This document shows, piece by piece, positions 17,073-24,967 of a stretch of 45,313 nt of DNA. Every line of letters starts with the position of its first letter. Within the stretch, counting starts at the first letter, position 1. The notes beneath the pieces were generated by a model. The model made no database searches. It was not told the origin of the DNA and saw nothing but the letters and a program-made list of their open reading frames with translations. Source of the stretch: Candidatus Marsarchaeota G1 archaeon BE_D (GTDB lineage: Archaea; Thermoproteota; Thermoprotei_A; Marsarchaeales; Marsarchaeaceae); assembly GCA_003019595.1 (NCBI GenBank), contig NEXD01000005.1, positions 1 to 45,313 on the forward strand, read 5' to 3'. The translations under genes were made by a program, and so were the position numbers.

Positions 17073-18025
17073 CACTGGCCACGCTCCTGCATCCTGAACA
17101 CCATGGACTGTTGATCCAGTCCCTCCATCGACTTGGTTTCATCCACCATTTTTTGAGCTTCTTCCACAACTTTTGGATCATCGTAGTGTGCGGTCGCCAA
17201 AACTATTGCCTTTGCCCTTTCAAGAGGGTCTTTTGACTTGAAAATTCCGCTACCCACAAATATCCCGTCGGCGCCAAGAAGCATCATGTGCGCCGCGTCG
17301 GCTGGTGTGGCTATTCCGCCAGCCGCAAAGTTCACAACGGGTAGCCTATTTAGCCTTGCGGTTTCAACCACCACGTCGAGCGGAACCTGTAGCTGTCTTG
17401 ACTTGAGAACAAGCTCTTGGTAGTCGCCTTCAAGGTAAAGCGCTCTGATTTCTGAGATTTCTCTTTTAAGGAGTCTAAAGTGCTTTACCGCTTCTGCGAC
17501 GTTTCCCGTTCCTGGTTCTCCTTTTGTGCGCATCATCGACGCTCCTTCAACTATTCTTCTTAATGCCTCACCCAAATTTCTCGCTCCGTTTACAAAGGGT
17601 GTTTTGAACTCCCACTTCCAAATGTGCCTTTCTTCGTCTGCGGGTGTGAGTACCTCCGACTCGTCTATCATGTCCACTCCTATCGATTCAAGAACCTTAG
17701 CCTCGTATGTGTGTCCAATTCTACACTTTGCCATAACAGGAATGGTTATGTGGTCCATCACCTCTTCGATGATTCTAAGGCTCGCAGTCCTTGCGACCCC
17801 TCCCGCCTTGCGCACGTCATAAGGAAGCTTGTCGAGCACCATCACCGCCACAGCGCCTGCTTCTTCCGCGATCTGAGCTTGTTCGACGTTTGTCACGTCC
17901 ATCACAACACCGTGTTTGAGCATGTGCGCGAATCCTCTTTTCACAAGAACGCTACCTTTGATCTTTTCTGCTTCTTTCCAGTAGTTTGGGTGAGTGTCAA
18001 GCGGATAGCCCACAGTGGATACCAT
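17072..18025 (-). CDS. pdxS: Pyridoxal 5'-phosphate synthase lyase subunit
   Basis: PdxS builds PLP from ribose 5-phosphate, glyceraldehyde 3-phosphate and ammonia. The Schiff-base Lys is in [11 protein letters not shown] and the second active-site Lys in [15 protein letters not shown]. The phosphate-binding loops [14 protein letters not shown] and [14 protein letters not shown] are intact. The N-terminus has about 20 residues more than the common MxxxVKRGFA start. pdxT follows with a 1-4 nt overlap. Confidence 0.95.
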   Translation of the reverse strand: MVSTVGYPLDTHPNYWKEAEKIKGSVLVKRGFAHMLKHGVVMDVTNVEQAQIAEEAGAVAVMVLDKLPYDVRKAGGVARTASLRIIEEVMDHITIPVMAKCRIGHTYEAKVLESIGVDMIDESEVLTPADEERHIWKWEFKTPFVNGARNLGEALRRIVEGASMMRTKGEPGTGNVAEAVKHFRLLKREISEIRALYLEGDYQELVLKSRQLQVPLDVVVETARLNRLPVVNFAAGGIATPADAAHMMLLGADGIFVGSGIFKSKDPLERAKAIVLATAHYDDPKVVEEAQKMVDETKSMEGLDQQSMVFRMQERGQ

Positions 18026-18074
18026 TTTGTCTCACAATAATACCACTCAACCTACTAATTAGCTTGTCTTCCAG

Positions 18075-18362
18075 TTAACCCAGCTTAAAAATCACACCCT
18101 TTCCACCACGTGGATAGTTCCACTGAATCGCGCCATTTCCAAACTCGTGACACGCAACATAACACGCACGTAGCTCCAAGCACGCTTGGTAGTTCACCGC
18201 AATGTGGTCTTTTTCCCAAGTGTAAACGCGTGCCGGGCACACGATAAGACAAGGCTTGCTTTCACACTTTCTACAAAGCTCTTGATCTACGATTTTTATA
18301 TGGCTTTGTGTGTCCCAATCCCACTTGTCGTGTGCTAGTAGGGTTTCAACGCTCTCTGGCAA
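18075..18362 (-). CDS. FixX-like ferredoxin with an altered second cysteine motif
   Basis: FixX-type ferredoxins work with ETF:quinone oxidoreductase (FixABC), passing electrons to quinone. The 95-residue protein has CRKCESKPCLIVCPARVY and the C-terminal NYPRGGKGVIFKLG of the family. The usual CLECGTC motif reads CLELRAC: the second Cys is Leu (CTA codon, checked on the DNA), so the second set has three Cys, C-x5-C-x3-C. The start is TTG at 18362, 28 nt from a TATA box. No fixA, B or C is in the window. Confidence 0.85.
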   Translation of the reverse strand: MPESVETLLAHDKWDWDTQSHIKIVDQELCRKCESKPCLIVCPARVYTWEKDHIAVNYQACLELRACYVACHEFGNGAIQWNYPRGGKGVIFKLG

Positions 18363-18385
18363 CTCAAGTTGGTAACTACAACCAC

Positions 18386-18395
18386 TTTTATAAAC
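18386..18395 (-). promoter_or_regulatory. TATA box of the fixX-like gene
   Basis: TTTATAAAAG on the minus strand is centred 28 nt before the TTG at 18362. It touches the stop codon of the upstream gene, so the fixX-like gene has its own promoter despite the short gap. Confidence 0.55.
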
Positions 18396-19348
18396 TAAAC
18401 GAAATTGGCCTGTCCGACGATTCTTAGTAAACCCGGTTTTTGGTCAAGGTCAAAAACCACCGCTTGGGTCAAACTCTTAGGTATTGCCACGGCCGTTTTG
18501 AGTGCGATTTCATGGTTTTCGTTTTTGAGCTCGCACGATATGAGCTGGCCTGCAAGCGCAACGTGAACCTTGTTGAGTTCACTCGTGCGCTTTTTGTACT
18601 GGGGCAAAACGTTTAACTTTGTTTTCAAATCTTGTGAAAACACGTCGTTCTTTACCAAAAAAGCGAGTTGTTCCAGCTCTTTTTCCGTTGTGCCTTTTAA
18701 AGCCAGCCCCACTCTTGTACCCGCTTTGGCCTGTTCCACGTCTTCGTCCATCACTTGCATGCTTTTCACTTCTACTGTTTTGCCATTAGACAAACTTAGC
18801 TCGTCGTGAACGTTCACCGAGCCTCTGATCACAAATCCAAGCGCGACAAGTCCTACACCTTTTACGTTAAAGCTGTTGTCCACACTTATCACAGTCTCTT
18901 TTTGTTCTGTCTCATATGTTTTACAAAGTTCATCCAGGTTTAGTCTTTTGAGCTCATCAAAGGATGAATACTCTATGTGTTCGTATCCTTTTGCGGTTTG
19001 TGCGAAAAGAGCGTCAAGCCTTTCGCGCTGATACAACCCTTTTTTGTAAACGAAAAATCCCTTTTTCACGTTTGCGCAGTAAAGTCCCAAAACCGATTCC
19101 GCTTCTTGCCATGTGACTCTTCCTGTGTCTGGCAAAAAAACGAACGCAAAGTCGCACAAAGTGAGCGCTTTTGCGAAATGTGCCACTTTCTCTGGGTAGC
19201 TTAAAGGGTTGAGCAGATTCTGCACCACACCCTTTCTGTGGTAAATCTCAAGCGCTTGGCTTTCAGATTTTTTTGCAAACAAAGAAGCGAACTTGGCCCT
19301 TTCTTCAGCCGAGGAACCGAACAAACCGAGCGTTGAACAAGCTGTCAT
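18395..19348 (-). CDS. EF-Tu/SelB-like protein with a degenerate G domain
   Basis: The 317-residue protein has the layout of a translation elongation factor. Domain 2 is clear (about 158-215: GVGLVALGFVIRGSVNVHDE, then AGTRVGLALKGT), and a domain-3-like beta region follows to the end. The N-terminal domain starts TLGLFGSSAEERAKF where a P-loop GHVDHGKT should be, and no DxxG or NKxD motif is seen, so GTP binding is unlikely. Similar GTPase-less EF-Tu paralogues occur in archaea, with role unknown. It is divergent from the ubiD-like gene. Confidence 0.7.
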   Translation of the reverse strand: MTACSTLGLFGSSAEERAKFASLFAKKSESQALEIYHRKGVVQNLLNPLSYPEKVAHFAKALTLCDFAFVFLPDTGRVTWQEAESVLGLYCANVKKGFFVYKKGLYQRERLDALFAQTAKGYEHIEYSSFDELKRLNLDELCKTYETEQKETVISVDNSFNVKGVGLVALGFVIRGSVNVHDELSLSNGKTVEVKSMQVMDEDVEQAKAGTRVGLALKGTTEKELEQLAFLVKNDVFSQDLKTKLNVLPQYKKRTSELNKVHVALAGQLISCELKNENHEIALKTAVAIPKSLTQAVVFDLDQKPGLLRIVGQANFV

Positions 19349-19387
19349 GCAAGAAATTAGAACACGCGTGAATTTAAGTGAAACTCA

Positions 19388-19394
19388 TTTATAC
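19388..19394 (+). promoter_or_regulatory. TATA-like box of the ubiD-family gene
   Basis: TTTATAC lies about 40 nt before ATG 19432, in the gap between divergent genes. Confidence 0.45.
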
Positions 19395-19431
19395 ACAACG
19401 ATTAATTACAAGTGCACGACAAATAAAAGCG

Positions 19432-20880
19432 ATGGTCGAAGATTTACACGAATACATCTCACTATTAGAAGAACACAACAAACTTGTTAGAGTACGAACA
19501 GAAGTGAACGCCGAGCTCGAAATCGCCGAAATTTTAAGAAGGGCGGTTTCGATGAAGCTTGGTAAGGCGCTTCTTTTCGAGCGCGTGAAAGGGTTTTCGA
19601 TACATGTACTTGGCAATGCGTTCGCTTCTCATGAACAGGTTTGTCTTGCGCTCGGAGTTAAAGATTATGCGGAAATTGGCGAGAAATTCAGAAAACTTTT
19701 TGAGCTAGAACCTCCTCGCGGTATTCTTGAGGCTGTTAAAGCGATTCCGCGTCTTAAAGAGCTTACAGACGTTGCTCCAAAGAGGGTAAAGAGTGGCCCT
19801 GTAAAGGAAGTGGTGGACACAAACGATCCTTCGTTTGAGGATTTTCCTATTCTAAAGGTATGGCCAAAAGATGGTGGTAAATTCATAACTTTTCCGCTTG
19901 TGATAACAAAAAACGTAGACACAGGAAAAACGAACATAGGGATTTATAGAATGCAGATTTTTGGAAAGAGAGAAGCCACGATTCACTGGCAGTTACACAG
20001 ACCGAGTAACTTTGCGTACAAAGAGGCGGAAAAAAGAGGTGAGCCTTTAGAAGTCGCTGTGGTGATAGGCGCAGACCCAGCTACGATATTTGCGGGTGTT
20101 GCACCAGTTCCCGAAGGAATCGACGAGTACCTTTTTGCTGGTTTTATAAAGGGAAAAGGGGTTGAGCTCGTAAAGTGTGAAACAGTTGATTTAGAGGTTC
20201 CTGCGCGTGCGGAAATTGTTCTTGAAGGTGTGGTAAAACCCGGAGAGTACAGGCTCGAGGGACCATTTGGCGACCACACAGGATACTACACGCCCAAAGA
20301 GCCTTATCCGGTGTTTGAGCTGAAATGTGTAACAAGAAGGTCGGATGCGGTTTACCTTACAACCGTTGTGGGAAAGCCAGTTCAGGAAGACGCTTTTTTG
20401 GCGGAAGCCGCGCAAGAAGTGTTCTCTTATCCTCTTAAGTTGCTGTTTCCTGAGATCGTTGACCTTTATCTTCCTCCTGAAGGCGTTTTCACAAATCTTG
20501 CGATAGTTTCAATCAGAAAGAGGTTTCCAGGACACGCAAAGAAGGTGATGATGGGCTTATGGGGAATGCCACAATTGATGTTTCTTAAGACGATCATCGT
20601 GGTGGACGACGACGTAAACATAAGAAATTTGTCTGAGGTGATTTGGGCCACACTCACTAGGTTTGATCCTGCAAGAGACATCGTGGTGATTCCCAATGCG
20701 GTGACCGACACGCTCGACCACGCTTCTTCACTACCCAACTTTGGCTCAAAACTAGGAATAGACGCGACAAAGAAGTGGAAAGAAGAGGGTTACCAAAGAG
20801 AGTGGCCAGAGGTTGTAGAGGTTGACGAACAAACAAAAAAGCTTGTTGACGAAAAGTGGAAAAGCTATTTTGGAAGCTAA
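19432..20880 (+). CDS. UbiD-family (prenylated-FMN) decarboxylase
   Basis: UbiD enzymes remove a carboxyl group from aromatic or conjugated acids using prenylated FMN, and archaeal ones often act in menaquinone synthesis. The hallmarks are GKFITFPLVITKNVDTGKTNIGIYRMQ, HWQLHRP, EYRLEGPFGDHTGYYTP (active-site Glu/Asp region) and LTRFDPARDIVVIP. ATG 19432 (MVEDLHEYISLLEEH) gives 482 residues, close to the family norm; an upstream ATG at 19378 would read through the promoter. The nearby prenyl synthase and MenG-like genes support a quinone role. Confidence 0.9.
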   Translation: MVEDLHEYISLLEEHNKLVRVRTEVNAELEIAEILRRAVSMKLGKALLFERVKGFSIHVLGNAFASHEQVCLALGVKDYAEIGEKFRKLFELEPPRGILEAVKAIPRLKELTDVAPKRVKSGPVKEVVDTNDPSFEDFPILKVWPKDGGKFITFPLVITKNVDTGKTNIGIYRMQIFGKREATIHWQLHRPSNFAYKEAEKRGEPLEVAVVIGADPATIFAGVAPVPEGIDEYLFAGFIKGKGVELVKCETVDLEVPARAEIVLEGVVKPGEYRLEGPFGDHTGYYTPKEPYPVFELKCVTRRSDAVYLTTVVGKPVQEDAFLAEAAQEVFSYPLKLLFPEIVDLYLPPEGVFTNLAIVSIRKRFPGHAKKVMMGLWGMPQLMFLKTIIVVDDDVNIRNLSEVIWATLTRFDPARDIVVIPNAVTDTLDHASSLPNFGSKLGIDATKKWKEEGYQREWPEVVEVDEQTKKLVDEKWKSYFGS

Positions 20881-21179
20881 ATTCTAAGCCCAAAAGCCTC
20901 TGAAAACCTTTTGAACTTTTCGTACTCTGCGATGTACTTTCTTCCCTTTTGTGTGAGCACGTATACCCTTTTGTTTTCGTTTTCCACGCTTTTTATGAAT
21001 TCAAGCTTTTCGAGCTCTTCAAGCAAAGAAGTGAGCCTTGAATAAGGTATGTTCGCTTTGCTCAAAATGTGAGTGAGCTTTTGGTCTTTCCCTTCTTCTC
21101 CTATCGCTTTCAACACGTCAACGATTATGCTGATTCTTGAGCGATACTTCTCTCTACTCATTTCGAACTTACCCGCCAC
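20877..21179 (-). CDS. Winged-helix transcriptional regulator
   Basis: The 100-residue protein begins with a basic segment (SREKYRSRISIIVDVLKAI), followed by a helix-turn-helix and wing: LTHILSKANIPYSRLTSLLEELEKLEFIKS and VYVLTQKGRKYIAEY. This is the common small archaeal wHTH type. It starts inside the end of the membrane-protein gene (22-nt overlap), so the two are made together. Its 3' end shares 4 nt with the ubiD-like gene. Its target is unknown. Confidence 0.82.
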   Translation of the reverse strand: MAGKFEMSREKYRSRISIIVDVLKAIGEEGKDQKLTHILSKANIPYSRLTSLLEELEKLEFIKSVENENKRVYVLTQKGRKYIAEYEKFKRFSEAFGLRI

Positions 21180-21775
21180 ACCGCAAAAAGTATAAATGCA
21201 AAGCCAACAAGCTGAATTATTGAGGAAATTATGTAAAACACGTCACTATCTATATCAACGAGTCTTACAAACTGTTGCACCACCATAAATGTGAATCCCA
21301 TACCCACATAAAACGAGTATGAAGACTTTTTGGTCATGTACTCCGAAAATATCTTTGCGACCACAAAAACGAGTAAAATCGTTGAGGCGACCTGAATCAC
21401 ATAGCTAAACAAAGCGCGCAAAGTGATAAAATTCTTAAATGGAGAAAATGCGGGAGCTAGCGTCGCAGGTCTTTCGTTGATTGAGTAAGCAAAAGCGAGT
21501 ATCAGAAAGGCGGCTAGACTTAACACGGAATAAAGCAAGTACCCTTCGCCAAAAAATATGCTTCTATAGCGTGCAATAAGCGGCATCGCAAGGTATGTGT
21601 AAGCAGCTTGAGAAATTAAACCTATGGCAAGAAGCAAAAAAGAAGCGCTCAAAAATAGAAGGCTTACAGAAGAAAGAAATCTGTAAGCTCTATACGCATA
21701 GTACCAAATCACAAACGCCATAATCGCGCTCAGACTTTCCACAGCAATTTCTATTTTAAAAAGGACAAGGTCCAA
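21158..21775 (-). CDS. Membrane protein paired with a winged-helix regulator
   Basis: The 205-residue protein has about six to seven membrane helices spread along its whole length and no large soluble domain. No family is recognised. The start is TTG at 21775, with TTTGATATAT-type TATA sequence about 20 nt upstream. The tight overlap with the wHTH gene suggests a sensor/regulator pair, which is inference only. Confidence 0.72.
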   Translation of the reverse strand: MDLVLFKIEIAVESLSAIMAFVIWYYAYRAYRFLSSVSLLFLSASFLLLAIGLISQAAYTYLAMPLIARYRSIFFGEGYLLYSVLSLAAFLILAFAYSINERPATLAPAFSPFKNFITLRALFSYVIQVASTILLVFVVAKIFSEYMTKKSSYSFYVGMGFTFMVVQQFVRLVDIDSDVFYIISSIIQLVGFAFILFAVWRVSSK

Positions 21776-21790
21776 TTTTCACTCTTTTTG

Positions 21791-21796
21791 ATATAT
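21791..21796. promoter_or_regulatory. ATATAT core usable as a TATA box in both directions
   Basis: TTTGATATATTTT reads as a TATA-like element on both strands. Leftwards it serves the membrane-protein gene (TTG 21775). Rightwards it would start a transcript near 21820, through the inverted repeat at 21855-21934. Confidence 0.4.
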
Positions 21797-21854
21797 TTTG
21801 TAGCGAACTTTCAGCTTTTCGCATGTAAAGAGATTCCACGCTTACATTTTACGC

Positions 21855-21934
21855 TCGTTATCCAGTTGGTGAGACGAACTGAGGATTGAGTTTATTGCTA
21901 GGTAAAAATTTTCTCTAATGGTGCTGGATAACGA
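21855..21934. repeat. 80-nt inverted-repeat structure with an 11-bp perfect stem
   Basis: TCGTTATCCAG (21855-21865) and CTGGATAACGA (21924-21934) are exact reverse complements enclosing 58 nt. There is no open frame inside. It could be a small structured RNA, a regulatory hairpin or a pair of short element ends. The surrounding gap 21776-22026 holds no gene. Confidence 0.5.
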
Positions 21935-21997
21935 TTTTACACGCTTGGTTGTCGTATTCACCACTTCCTAACCCCGACACTAAAGCGGTGTTCATCG

Positions 21998-22005
21998 TTA
22001 AATAG
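21998..22005 (+). promoter_or_regulatory. TATA-like box of the DUF447 gene
   Basis: TTAAATAG is about 25 nt before ATG 22027, which supports that ATG over the upstream GTG at 22012. Confidence 0.5.
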
Positions 22006-22026
22006 ATGTAAGTGTGTCTTTTATGC

Positions 22027-22653
22027 ATGGAGCTTTTCGGCTGTGTTTTAGAAGAGAATGTGATTTATGAATGCGTTATGGTCACACTGAACGAACACTC
22101 AAAACCCGCTCCAGCGCCTATCGGCGTGATCGTTCAGTCAAACAAGTTGAGCGCAAAAATTTACACGGACACACATACTTATTCAAACCTTAAGCGTGAT
22201 CCGCGTGCCACTTTGAATTTTGTGCACGACGCCCGCACTTTTTTTAGGGCAATGTTACGAAAGGAGGAACTCACTCTAAAAGAATTCAATGGTTTTTACT
22301 ATTTGAGTGATGCGTTAGCGTGGTTGGGTGTAGTGGTAGAAGAAGAAAAGAAAGAAAGCGAAGAACGTTGTGTTTTTGTGTTTAAGTGTTTAATGGGTGA
22401 AAGCTTAAAACGAGCTGTCCATCCTTACACACGCGCTGATGCCGCGTTGATCGAAATGCTTGTACACTTAACAAGAATTCAACCGTATTTGAACAGCGGA
22501 ATGGAAAAAGAGGCGCTTTTTCTTTTTGAACTCATGAGACACTATGATTCGCTCATAAAAAGAGTTGCACCAAAAACCGAACACTCATTGTTTTCTACGG
22601 AACTCCTAAACATCGCCGTAAACTTACTTAAGGGAGTGCGGCTTGAAACTTGA
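22027..22653 (+). CDS. DUF447 family protein (flavin-type split barrel)
   Basis: The 208-residue protein begins MELFGCVLEENVIYECVMVTLNEHSKPAPAPIGVIV, the typical start of DUF447, a split-barrel (flavin-reductase-like) family found in archaea and some methylotrophs. NLKRDPRATLNFVHDARTFF and PYTRADAALIEMLVHLTRI follow. Family members cluster with pterin cofactor genes. Here it overlaps mptE by 11 nt, which fits a step or binding role in tetrahydropterin synthesis. The reaction is not known to me. Confidence 0.83.
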   Translation: MELFGCVLEENVIYECVMVTLNEHSKPAPAPIGVIVQSNKLSAKIYTDTHTYSNLKRDPRATLNFVHDARTFFRAMLRKEELTLKEFNGFYYLSDALAWLGVVVEEEKKESEERCVFVFKCLMGESLKRAVHPYTRADAALIEMLVHLTRIQPYLNSGMEKEALFLFELMRHYDSLIKRVAPKTEHSLFSTELLNIAVNLLKGVRLET

Positions 22654-23380
22654 AGAGTGGTTGAACGAGTGGTATCCAAAAATCACGCGTGAGCTCAAAA
22701 TCGATCCACGAGAAGATCAAAAGGCCGCGTTTCTGCTAGACAAACTTGTACCAGAAGAGTCGATCGCTTTGAAAGAAGCTAGTGACCTGATACATGGAAG
22801 AACGTGTGCTGTTATAGGCGCTGGTCCAAGTCTGCGCAGAGTTTTGCCAAAAGTTGTTAAAATAGACGACTCCGTGTGGGTGTGCGCAGACGGAGCTGCA
22901 AGAGCTTTCTTTGAAAGCGCGCTAATTCCACACATCTTGGTCACCGATTTGGATGGTGGTGACGAGCTTATAGAATGGTGCGCCAAAAGCGGTAGCATTT
23001 TGGTGATACACGCTCACGCTGATAATGTAACAAAAATTTCGCAATTGGTTCCCAAGCTTGTACAAAAAGGCGCGCGCATAATACCAACGACGCAAACAAA
23101 ACCAATAGGCAAAGTGAGAAACTTTTTCGGGTTTACCGACGGTGACAGGGCGGCTTGGTTTTGTCACGAAATGGGTGCGTCCAAAATAGTTCTTGCAGCG
23201 ATGGACTTTGGCTTAAGAATCGGTGGATATTCAAAGCCAAGAGGGTATAAGCTTGACAGAAGTAGAAAACTCAAAAAACTAAGAATTGGAGAAGAGCTTA
23301 TAAAAAGACTTTCTAAAGAAGCTTGCGTGTGCATCCTAAAAGGCTCAAGGAGAATTGCTGGTATTGAACTGTGTAATTAG
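22643..23380 (+). CDS. mptE: 6-hydroxymethyl-7,8-dihydropterin pyrophosphokinase, MptE type
   Basis: MptE transfers diphosphate from ATP to 6-hydroxymethyldihydropterin, the branch to folate or methanopterin-type cofactors in archaea. The 245-residue protein has CAVIGAGPSLRRVLP, VCADGAARAFFESALIPHILVTDLDGGDE, and HAHADNVTKI, then TQTKPIGKVRNFFGFTDGDRAAWF, all typical of the DUF115/MptE group. The start is TTG at 22643 within the end of the DUF447 gene. The MFS gene follows after 9 nt. Confidence 0.88.
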   Translation: MKLEEWLNEWYPKITRELKIDPREDQKAAFLLDKLVPEESIALKEASDLIHGRTCAVIGAGPSLRRVLPKVVKIDDSVWVCADGAARAFFESALIPHILVTDLDGGDELIEWCAKSGSILVIHAHADNVTKISQLVPKLVQKGARIIPTTQTKPIGKVRNFFGFTDGDRAAWFCHEMGASKIVLAAMDFGLRIGGYSKPRGYKLDRSRKLKKLRIGEELIKRLSKEACVCILKGSRRIAGIELCN

Positions 23381-23389
23381 GTGTCGCTA

Positions 23390-24639
23390 ATGAAAACAGC
23401 AAAGAGCGATCGCTGGTTTTACTCCGCTTTTTTTGGCTCGGCGACAACTGGGCCGCTTGGCACGATCGTCGCGCTTAAAGTGTTAAGCGTTGGAGGCACA
23501 GTGATACAGTATGGTGTGATAGCTTCGGTAGCTACGCTTGCCACGGTTATAGCTTCGATTTTCTGGGGGATTCTGATTGACGAAGTGAACGAAAGATGGC
23601 TCGTACTGGGAATTTCGTACTTCGGAGTTATGGCTTCACTCATCGGAATGTACTCGAGTACAACGCTGTTCAATCTTGCTTTTAGCTATGTCGTCGCAAG
23701 CTTCTTTCAGGCGGCGGCTGGTCCTGCGTCAAACGTGCTTATTATGCAACTCACGACAAAGGATGGATGGTCCAAAGCTTTTGGGCGATACAACGCGTTT
23801 TCGAGCGCAGGTGTGGTTTTTGGATACGTTGTGAGCTCAATTTTCTCCACATTTTTTCTTTAAACTCGGTGATTCTTATTTTGTCTCCTTTTTGTGCGAT
23901 TTCCACCGCTTTGGTCTTTGTTACGCTAAGGGGGGTGAGCACACCGCCCATCGAAAGAAGAGCGCTTGCGCTCAACCGCACGTCATTTATTAGCAGACTT
24001 CTTTCAAACCCCACTTTCTTTCTTCATTTACCAAGAAAAGAAGATTTGAAAGGCTTTGTAAGGATGTTACGCACAAGTTTTAACAGGGAAACGCCGCTGC
24101 TTTATCTTTCGCTTTTCGTTTTTAACTTTTCAAGCGGAATCTTTAACACAGCGTTTAACCCATCACTAGTGAAAAAAGGGCTCGAAAACGGAGTTGTTCT
24201 TGGAGTAAACCTTTTCGTGATGGTAGTTCAGACGCTCTCGATGAGGATCGCTGGTAGGCCTTCCAAAAAAGAAGAGCTTTCCGCGGTGCGTAGAGGACTC
24301 GCCTTTAGAATGTTAGGCTACGTGGCGACATCTCTTTCGATTTACTTTTTGGCTTCGTACGAACTAGCGATCGCAGTCGGCTTGAGCTTTGCGCTCTCAG
24401 GTGGTTATGCATATTCTCTCATTTACGTTTCCATGTTTTCTTTGGTTTTCGATTCTTTGCAAATGGAAAGACAAGGCGGAATGCTCGGAATTGTGAGCGC
24501 GCTTTCAGGAGTTGGCGTTTTTCTTGGCTCTTTGGTTTCAGGGTATCTCGCTTTTTACGCGGGGTATACCGTAACAGACTTAGTCGCTGCTGTTTTTTTG
24601 GGTGTTGTCTACTACCTATTAAGAAGTTTTAAGGAATGA
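23390..24639 (+). CDS. Major facilitator superfamily transporter (frameshifted as read)
   Basis: About 416 residues in two frames read as one 12-helix MFS protein. The N-half includes WGILIDEVNERW (the loop 2-3 motif) and FQAAAGPASNVLIMQL; the C-half includes ISRLLSNPTFFLHLP and SGVGVFLGSLVSGYLAFYAG. The break is at a T6 run (23852-23857): one more T gives continuous S-T-F-F-S-L-N-S-V. ATG 23390 has AGGTG 6 nt upstream. It follows mptE and may export or import a related compound, but the substrate is unknown. The end overlaps the next convergent gene by 11 nt. Confidence 0.8.
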
Positions 24640-24967
24640 TCAGAATTGTGCCGTCTTCGTTTCTTTTTATGGTCACAAAGTCTCTTCTAGTCGAAAGCAT
24701 TCGCGCCGGAATGGAAATCCTTACGTAGTTTCCGCTTTTTGTGATTTTTTGAGTTGGATACTGAAAATGTAGCTCGTTTGGAAAGTTTGGGTCAAACACG
24801 CCTGCATAGAACTCTTCTACAAAAAGCTTTTCCTTGATTTCGTTTATTAACCTCAAAGCGTCTTGAGTGAGTGCGCCATTTTGGTAAAGCTGAATTTCGT
24901 CGTTCACTCTCACAACCACAAGGTTTCTGTCGACAAACTCCCTTTCAACCCACCACTCCTTACTCAT
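24629..24967 (-). CDS. Small protein of unknown function downstream of lipB
   Basis: The 112-residue protein has a basic/acidic N-terminus and a C-terminal YVRISIPARMLSTRRDFVTIKRNEDGTILIIP that recalls a swapped-hairpin (AbrB-like) strand pattern, though the match is weak. It overlaps the end of lipB by 8 nt and is probably the last gene of the lipoate operon. No signal peptide or membrane segment is seen. Confidence 0.6.
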   Translation of the reverse strand: MSKEWWVEREFVDRNLVVVRVNDEIQLYQNGALTQDALRLINEIKEKLFVEEFYAGVFDPNFPNELHFQYPTQKITKSGNYVRISIPARMLSTRRDFVTIKRNEDGTILIIP

